A DNA stretch of 64,000 nucleotides from Baylisascaris procyonis (Eukaryota; Nematoda; Chromadorea; Rhabditida; Ascarididae). Location of the stretch: NCBI GenBank assembly GCA_037389465.1, contig JAZARR010000175.1, forward strand, positions 2,294,001-2,358,000, written 5' to 3'. A program made the position numbers and the translations under genes. Shown in pieces: positions 42,717 to 50,858 of this stretch. The notes beneath the pieces are model-generated. The model did no database searches, was not told the DNA's origin, and saw nothing but the letters and a program-made list of their open reading frames with translations. The stretch's first letter is position 1, and every line of letters begins with the position of its first letter.

Positions 42717-42771
42717 ACTTCACAGTTCTTCTTCCGCTGGACGTCGAAACCCGATATCGGCGTCACATCGA
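42656..42771 (-). pseudogene. Exon-like segment in element interior, minus strand
   Basis: Begins after GAG, reads DVTPISGFDVQRKKNCEVYV then RSRRVCGIAKDEMCSPTL over 38 codons, and ends at TTG before a GTAAAC donor. Another acceptor, TTTGCAG, lies 15 nt upstream. It has the look of an internal exon with four cysteines. Product unknown. Confidence 0.3.
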
Positions 42772-43455
42772 CTCATATACTGTCCTGCAAACAAGTTAAT
42801 CATGCATTGCTTTTTCCGCACTCATCCTAATGTCCTTCCATAATAGAACCGTCAGTGACACTGACCACTTCCCGTTGTCCCCTATATCAAGCCGAACTCA
42901 TTTATAATTTGTACTACATCTCGTTCGCATGATTCTATCAACTGGTGGAAGTTTCCTGAATAAGGAATAAATATCCTACTTGATGGTTCTCGTAAATAAA
43001 AATTAAATGATCGTGTTCTCAATGAAACGGAAAACATCATCATCTCTAACTTGCATAATTTCTACTAGGTTTTGTGCTCCCTCTCAACCAATTCATGAGA
43101 ATATTATGAAATATTTGGTTGGATAGGCAGATCAGTTATCATGAACAACACCAACTACCATTGATAAACCTCTGCCAGTTCATCGACATTGGATAGGGCC
43201 ACACCTGCTACAGGCAATATCCTGTGGTCTTCATGTGCTCAAGTTGTTGTGAGCACTTATCCGAAAAGATATCCATCCTTCGGATGGAAATCACTGATCG
43301 ATTTCCAGAGTAAAAAGCGATCTCATTCATGCTAGCAGACGCTCCCGCCGCTGAGCAGCAAATTTGCAATTGCATCGAAACATCTAGTATGAATGAAACC
43401 AACTTTTTACGCTCAACCAAAAGGCGGATGTATGAGTCATGGAATAGTGTAGGAG

Positions 43456-43926
43456 TTGGACCTTCATCCAGGACATCTCAAACACTACACACCAAATATT
43501 ACCAGATTCTTACGCACCAGATTTCATGCACTCAAGGAATACCTACAACCTGTCCGCCTACGACCAGCCGATAGAGATTATGGAAGTGAACGATCCATCC
43601 AAAATCCTCAGCTGATCTTCGTGTCCTCCCCGATGTTGGAAGAGGGTTTTGAGAACACGGTAATAAAAAATAGGATCAGCCTAAACTTAGCTGCATGAAA
43701 TAGCAGGAGTCGACGCATTCGGACTGAAGGAGCCTCAGAATCCGATCGACGCACTGATGATGACAACGAAACTGTCACGTCCACTAGACGCAACATTTTC
43801 CATCACGTTTGCCCTTTTTCTGGGCATACCGCTGACGACCTTCGATTCATGGGCACTGGCACATACTTCAGCCCAACGTACCCATCATTCAGTGTTCAAG
43901 TGAACTCGTCAGATGACGGTACATAG
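43456..43926 (+). pseudogene. Overlapping coding-like frames next to the hairpin
   Basis: Two plus-strand frames run together: 43456-43698 (containing RFLRTRFHALKEYLQPVRLR) and 43699-43926 (containing RRTDDDNETVTSTRRNIFHH and GTGTYFSPTYPSFS). The second lacks an ATG at its start and ends within the 42-bp hairpin. The pair may be one decayed coding segment broken by a stop. Unrecognised. Confidence 0.3.
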
Positions 43927-43974
43927 CCCAACGTACCGTCATCTGACGAGTTCACTTGAACACTGAATGATGGG
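43881..43974. repeat. Perfect 42-bp hairpin inside the element
   Basis: Arms 43881-43922 and 43933-43974 are exact reverse complements separated by the 10-nt loop ATAGCCCAAC. The words CAACGTAC occur both before the left arm and across the loop. Both arms read PSFSVQVNSSDDGT on their own strand. This looks like a recent templated inversion (fold-back copy) inside a coding-like stretch. Confidence 0.95.
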
Positions 43975-44304
43975 CTTGTACGTCTGTCTTTATATACCCC
44001 CTTACCACGGTTGAAGAGTTTGCCACCCAGATCATTTCGAAGGCACTGAAGAAAAGAGTTGTACGCTGAAACCGATAGATAATTCGATAGATGAGTGATT
44101 TGATAGGAGCACAATGTAGAAATATTAGTGTTAGGTCAGACTATAGTAGATCTAAGAGATTATAGTAGATCTCATGCTCCTGCACTTGTGGGTAAGTGCA
44201 CTGACACTCAGTGATGTGGTGTTCGGCGCCAGAATCATATCTCGTCAGCGACCTACTAAAGGCTGGTCTCCTATGATCTCATCTATTTTCATTTGCAGAA
44301 TTTG

Positions 44305-44732
44305 CAGTTGTTATTCCCATTTGCATTTGTTTTAGTTCTAAAGGAGTCCGATTTGAATCCATTTCTTTTTGTTGTGTCATTGCTTTATTTGATGCTTATT
44401 CATCCTTTGCAATTGTCTTTCTCTCAGCAGTGCATGGTGCGGAGTCTTGATGCTCGGTCTTTTCGTTATTACGGCTCCGATGGTGGCACATATGCCTCTT
44501 ATCGTGGTCAGTGACATCTTGCGTATGGTAGAATGATAAATTGGGGTGTCTTTCGTTGGGATTTTCAAGTGTCACATTTGCTTATGTTTTAAGTGAGCGG
44601 CCGCCATTTGAAACACAACTTATGTGCACCGCTTCGAGATGACTTTCATTGTTTACATCGAATGGTCTGAATTTTTCGACAAATTTTCCGACATCCTTAC
44701 TCCGCATTCATGATTTTTTGATGTTAATGATT
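44305..44732 (-). repeat. Right arm of the long inverted repeat
   Basis: Reverse complement of the left arm, without its 24-bp insert. On the opposite (plus) strand it is also open from 44293 to 44514, with SFRYYGSDGGTYASYRGQ near the end. Neither reading is recognised. Confidence 0.9.
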
Positions 44733-45060
44733 GTGCCGGAAATTTGTAATGCTAATTTCTTTCTGCATTTTTAAAATTGTTTTAGTTGATAGAATTGTTT
44801 CCTTCATCGCAGTACGCTACATTTGTCTGATGCTATTAGTACATTGACAGATTTTGATCTTTGTTTTGCTGCGGTTTTTCTAGCAGTTAAATTGATTCGT
44901 AAATGATGCATTTTTTGCATTTCATTTTTGGGCTTAATTAGAGAGAAGCTTGATGTATTGGTTGCAAAGCGCGGGTTTCGCCACGCTCATATCCGCATAG
45001 CACTTAGCAGCATTACAGTGACCTGGACCTTGTGCCTTGCATTAACAGAGCTCGCCGGCT

Positions 45061-45062
<2 letters not shown>

Positions 45063-45136
<74 letters not shown>
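45063..45136. repeat. (AT)37 microsatellite
   Basis: Uninterrupted AT dinucleotides just outside the right arm of the inverted-repeat element. Confidence 0.98.
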
Positions 45137-45138
<2 letters not shown>

Positions 45139-45540
45139 CACTGATCTTTTGAGGAATTTTTTCGAGATTAGCCGTATAATAGTGATGAACATAGAAGATA
45201 AAAACATTTTTATTATTCATGAGGACAATTGATCAATGACGTCACAAGTGATAACCCGCAATTATTTACATAAAGCATAGAGTGAATACATCAATATTCT
45301 ATCAGAATTGAACGCAGCATCTTTTCTCTTTCTAGTCTTCGCTTATCTAACTCCACATATGCAATGGACATGATTGAATGAGGATATATGAAATCTATCT
45401 TATCAATTCTATCCAGGGTATAAGCATTTAAATCTTCGTTTAGTTATGTATAGCTGGAGGGACGCAAAATAACGAAAAGATAAACGTATGTTTTTCGTTT
45501 CTATTTCTGTGTGGTTTTACAAAATTTGCATTGTAAATAC

Positions 45541-45632
45541 ATGTCTGTCTATTTGTCTGTCCGTCTGTCTATCTGTCTGATAATTTCACTTCGAGAACCA
45601 CTAATGTTAGCGCTATGAAATTTGTCACTCGT
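45541..45632 (+). repeat. TCTG-microsatellite-linked dispersed repeat, copy A
   Basis: An impure GTCTGTC run followed by ATTTCACTTCGAGAACCACT and ATGAAATTTG. The same arrangement recurs at 52883-52963, so the family moves or spreads as microsatellite plus tail. Confidence 0.6.
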
Positions 45633-46091
45633 AATTTTCTTTTCAAGATGACTTTATATATCAGCATTCAATTTAATATGTAAATTTTGAAAATATTTAT
45701 AGGCACTTAGAAATACTCAAATATTTGCATATTCAATATCGATCGAGACACATTTTACAACTGGTCAAGTTGAAGAAAAAACAAAACAAACCTCTTTCAG
45801 AGGATTCATAAGAGAAAGCATTGTGAGCAATTAAACAATAATAATGCATAATTTCTTATCAGTTTAAAGAAACGAGTAATACGTTAATCACTATTGCAAT
45901 ATACTTCATATATTTTTCTACTAATTAATATTTAAATTATATATGAATTTAACGCCTCATTGATGACCAGAAATGAAAAAAAAAAATTTGCATTTTAGAA
46001 ATTTGTATTTCAATCGAAAAATCACCCATCTCAGGATAATAAATTAATTCAATTTTACAAAAGAAATTTTTTTTACTCCGATTAAATTTGG

Positions 46092-49000
46092 CTACGCTCC
46101 AAATTCAGGGCATTTTTGTTTTGTTTCCGGGAAAAATTTATCCATACGTTTTCGAAAAAGTTCAATAGCATTAGTGAATTGTGAACGAGAGCGTTTTTGA
46201 AGTTTTTTTGTTTCAGATGTATCTTTAATTGTTTTAATACCTCTATGCACCATAAACATATCGTTGACCAATACAAATGTGTAATTCTGTCGACACATTT
46301 CCCAACGCTGAAAAATAAAGGCTTTTATCAATTTAGAGTCTGTGTGCACGGACTCTTTTCTTTTTTTTTTCATTATTTTGCAAGGAAATGATTCAATAGC
46401 TTGCAATTTCTTTTTTTTCAACCTCTTTTTTCTACTATCGATTTTCTAGTATCATGAAAGTTAGCAGAAAAAAATTTGCATATTATCCAAATATTTTAAT
46501 GATCCCAATTTTACAGATTTTCTAATTCGATAACAATCAATGTTGAGATAATATATTTTCAATAATTGATGAAACTAACCCATAAAAATTGTTAAATATT
46601 GAAATTTTTTTTCCTGAAATATGAAATTCGCCGAGATTTTTTAATATCAAATTCAAAGAAAAAATTTATTGGTGTTATTTCGTGTGGTCAAAAGAATTTT
46701 TTTTTCGAGGATTCTGGATATCTCGATCACAAATTTAGATTAGATATGCAAAATTTTATGCAAAATTTATTTAAGTTATGTAAAGAAAAAAGCAGTTTGA
46801 TTCTTTAAAAAACTTGTTCTATTTTTTTCTACGTTTTTTCTTCTTTTTTTTTTTAATGGAAGAATTCGAAAAAAAAAACTCACAAGGACAGTATTATCGC
46901 GAAGTGAAAATGGAAAATTTTCATCATGAAATGGAATGGTATTCAATGAAACGAATTGAGGTTCCCAATCTCTCCTCGAGAATCTGCAATTTTTTTTTTT
47001 TTTGTGAATGCATAATTATGTTTTTTTTTAAATTACTTTAACCGTAGGACAGCTATATTAAATATAGTTATATGCAATACATGTAAACATAACATATTCA
47101 TCTTGTAAGATATGCGTAATGTGCATCATCTAATAAGGTGGATTTCACTAGGCGGAAATAATTTATGCAATTTGCTGATTATATGTCGAATCGAAAAATC
47201 ATTAATAGGCTAAAAGACACATATCAAATTCAGGCTTATTACAGAGTCGTTCAATTTTTTATCTTACAAAGTACATTGTTGCTATAGAATTTTGAAAATG
47301 CATAATTTCTCTACAGCCAAAAATCGGACATAATAAAAAGCTTATTTTAACTCTTAGTTTCAAGTTTTTTTTCCCGAGAAATTTCGTTTTTAAGTTTCGA
47401 TCGATTTTCTTGGTGTTGATGAATATTGAAATCTTAACGCTCTAGTAGTCCAGTGGAAAGTTACACGATTGGCAAGTGTTGATAATGTTTTACCTCGGAA
47501 TGGAAAATGAATAGCCGATTTAGCCCGGATTTTTATGGTGATGGAAGAGATGGCGAGGGGGAAGGGTTTGAGGGGATAAGGGGGCGAAAGAAGGGATGGA
47601 GAATAGAGAAAATGAAGCGTATAGCCAATCTTCAATAGTCTGCGTTCTATGTGATCATCATAAAGATAACCTTATCGATTATCGAAATCAAATAAAAAAA
47701 TATTTTATTAATATAAGTATAAATATAGATAAACTTACGGTAATGTTGTACTGAGAGAGGCTTTTGAATTATCGACTGGATGATTAAACCAATCAATTAA
47801 ATGTGGAATTTTATGAGCATTATGAGTGAATTTCGCATGAAATTCCACTACCATACCATCGAAGAATAATTTACGTAAAGTGGATTTATCACGTGGTAAC
47901 CTCAAAAATATTTATTTAGATAACATCGAAAAATAAATATTTTTCGATGATCAAATTTATAAACAATTCGACATTTTCCCATCCACTTATCCCAACTCAC
48001 CCTCCAGCTATGTCTGCTGACTTTCAATGGGCTATTTTTGTTTATGAATGACTTATCAATCTTCAGTTGGATGCTCTAAGGTATGCATTGTCATCACGGA
48101 TTTCAGAAGATCTGGAAGTAGCGCAATAGATTTGAGGTAGAATGAGTGGACATTTGCTTATTGAGGTATAGTGAGTGAACATTTGCTTACTGAGGTATAG
48201 TGAGTGGACATTTACTTACTCAGGTCTACTGAGTGGGCATTTACTTACTCAGGTCTAGTGAGTGGACATTTACTTACTCAGGTCTGGTGAGTGGACATTT
48301 ACTTACTCAAGCCTAACGAGTGGACATTCCCTTATTGAAATGTAGTGGGTGGACATTTGTTCGTGCGAAATATAGTATGAAGCGAAAGTATTTGAAAGTC
48401 TCTGAGTAAAGTCGAAATCTTTATCAAAAAGTGTCACTATGGTTCAAATATGGTAGCAGCATTGAATCATACTCAAGTTGTTGGAACATTTGAATTAGCA
48501 CCCATAGCAAAGGTGTTCCCATTCCAGACTCAAAATTAGCGAAGGATTTCCGACTTCTTTATTCATGGAATTTGGTGGACATATATGCACGATACCAAAG
48601 ATATTGTAATATAAGAAAAAAACTGAATATTCCCTCCTCAAAGCTATCACTAATTTTATAAATAACCTCAAAATTTAGATGTTAAAATTATTTTATAGGT
48701 GATATTGTATGCAAATTTGCATACATTCACCTTATAAGAAAAATTTGCATTAAAAAATTTGCATAGAATTACCTTTGAACGGTATCGTTCACTTCAAATA
48801 TTCGAAAGACGAGTGCAGTTTTAGGATTTTTGATAAGTTCATCATTAGCTAATTTTCGCATTCGACTTTCGAAGCCTTTCGAAAAGATAAACTCATAATC
48901 ACCAAGTAATATATATTTCGAACGTACCAGCTGCAAAAAAAAAAATTACCTTTAGAAATTAGCATTTGAATGGCGCACTAATTTATGCTAATTTATGTTA

Positions 49001-50775
49001 ATTAAGTTGTTTTATGCATATTTTAATCATTATCAATTTCAATGAAACACTCGTGAAAATGCATTAGCCGGCCAGAGAGTACCACGCGTATAGCAATCGT
49101 TTATTTTTTACGATGTTCATTTCAAAGAATAACGCATAAATACCGTATTTCCGTATTTGCTAAGTAGATTCCCAGTTACTATAAAATCCGGTTGATCCTA
49201 AACAGGAAAAGATATTGGGGATGGCTTACTTACCTATGAAGGGAAATCGCTTACCCTCCCATATAGACCATAGATTAATATGTTTGAAAATAGCCAAGAG
49301 GCAGTTTTTTAAGATAATATTCCATTATGAAACGAAAAATTCTTTTGCCTTTTCATAAGTCGCCATAAATGATATAAGCAGTGAGATGGAATATAACCAT
49401 CAGAAAAGGATTGTTGACAAAATGCCATCGTTATCTAAATTTTTTTTGCATAGATCATTCACTATTAACATTTGACTTGAATGCCATTGAAAAAAAAATA
49501 TTTATCTTGATTATAATAAGGATTTTGCATTTTTGGATCACATATATTTCCGTTGCAATTTGTTACGTTTTGCAAAAATAATCAATTTAATTGATTTGTA
49601 TTATTGCTCCTCATTTCAGCGGAAATAATCCATCAAGAACGTACCATTCGTGCAACATTCCGTGCTACATTTACTGGATATTTGCCAATTGTGTCTTCAT
49701 CATAAAGTGACATCACCACATCCATAGTACATCCATTTTTCGATCGAAATAATAAATGCGCACTAAGTTTTTTTAAGACCGAGCTCGGAAGTTGCGACAA
49801 CTAAAAGTGTTCTTTTTTTCTAAATGTCATCATAATGATGTGCATTTGTGACATTGAAGAGAAAAATATTTCCGATGTCGATAATATTTTTGAAATGTTT
49901 CATTTATTTCAAAGATTTTCACTTTTTCTTCCGTTTTTTTTTTCAAAATTTACCCTTATTTGTCACAACATATACTATACTTTGAAATGTCTATCATACT
50001 CGTTTCATAAAGATCGCTTCATTATATTTCTTTCTCAATTCAGCTGTAATCTCTTTTTTTTTCTGGTACGTTTTCTTACTGAGACAGCACAAATATGAAG
50101 CATTTTATTCTTTGATTTGTTCAAGTATACTTAGTAAATCAATGAAACTCATGTCGGAAATTGTCATATTCGAATGTCTGGGCAATCATCTGGCCCATTT
50201 TTTTGCGAAAAGCATACAAGATAAGTCACACTTGTCCATTTACCCTCATCCACTGGTTATTTTTCTATGAAGCATCCTTAGTTAATTTGCAACCTTCGAC
50301 AGTCTTTTGTTGCTCGACATTCTTCACACTCATTCAAACGTTCTTTAAACATTAATTCGAAAATAACCTCCGAAATTGTCCATCTGCGCCTTAAAATCGC
50401 TCTGAGAACCAATTCATGATCTGATTTTTGATTGTCTACGGTGTTGATGTGTTTAATGCTCCAAAGTGCATAAAGGTATGATGTTTCTTGAAAATTTAGC
50501 TATTTTACAATAATATGTGTTGCTCTGGACTTTTGAATCGGGTTTTGTGCTTTTACTTCGACAAAAAAATTATGAAGTATTATCCAGGTAAATTAATTCA
50601 GACCTCCAATTTGCTTCCACAAGCTCCTACATACAGTACCGAATTTTTTAAATGGGTAAACAAGTGGACTCAGGTTAAATCCTATTATATAAGCATATGC
50701 GCATGGAATCTTGACTGAAGTTGCAAATAAGTGAACAACGTTATGAAGAGAAAACCTTGCTATATCAGCAAACGG

Positions 50776-50858
<83 letters not shown>

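Larger units (their letters stand above)
40950..44732. mobile_element. 3.8-kb element with long inverted repeats
   Basis: Arms 40950-41404 and 44305-44732 are reverse complements at roughly 95% or better, ending together at AATCATTAACATC. The left arm has 24 extra bases (41045-41068) and a few substitutions. The 2.9-kb interior is richer in G+C than its surroundings and holds short coding-like frames on both strands. No transposase, reverse transcriptase or integrase motif was recognised, and no clear target-site duplication. It could be a foldback DNA transposon, a Pack-type element or a segmental inverted duplication. Confidence 0.7.
44733..46091. other. Spacer between inverted-repeat element and GT49 gene
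   Basis: Holds the (AT)37 run and a TCTG-linked repeat. No coding frame apart from Ile/Tyr strings translated from the AT run. Confidence 0.7.

Noticed and set aside
44928..45232. Open frames of Ile-Tyr repeats around the AT microsatellites, also at 50593-51034
   Set aside because: They are translations of AT dinucleotide runs on both strands, not genes.
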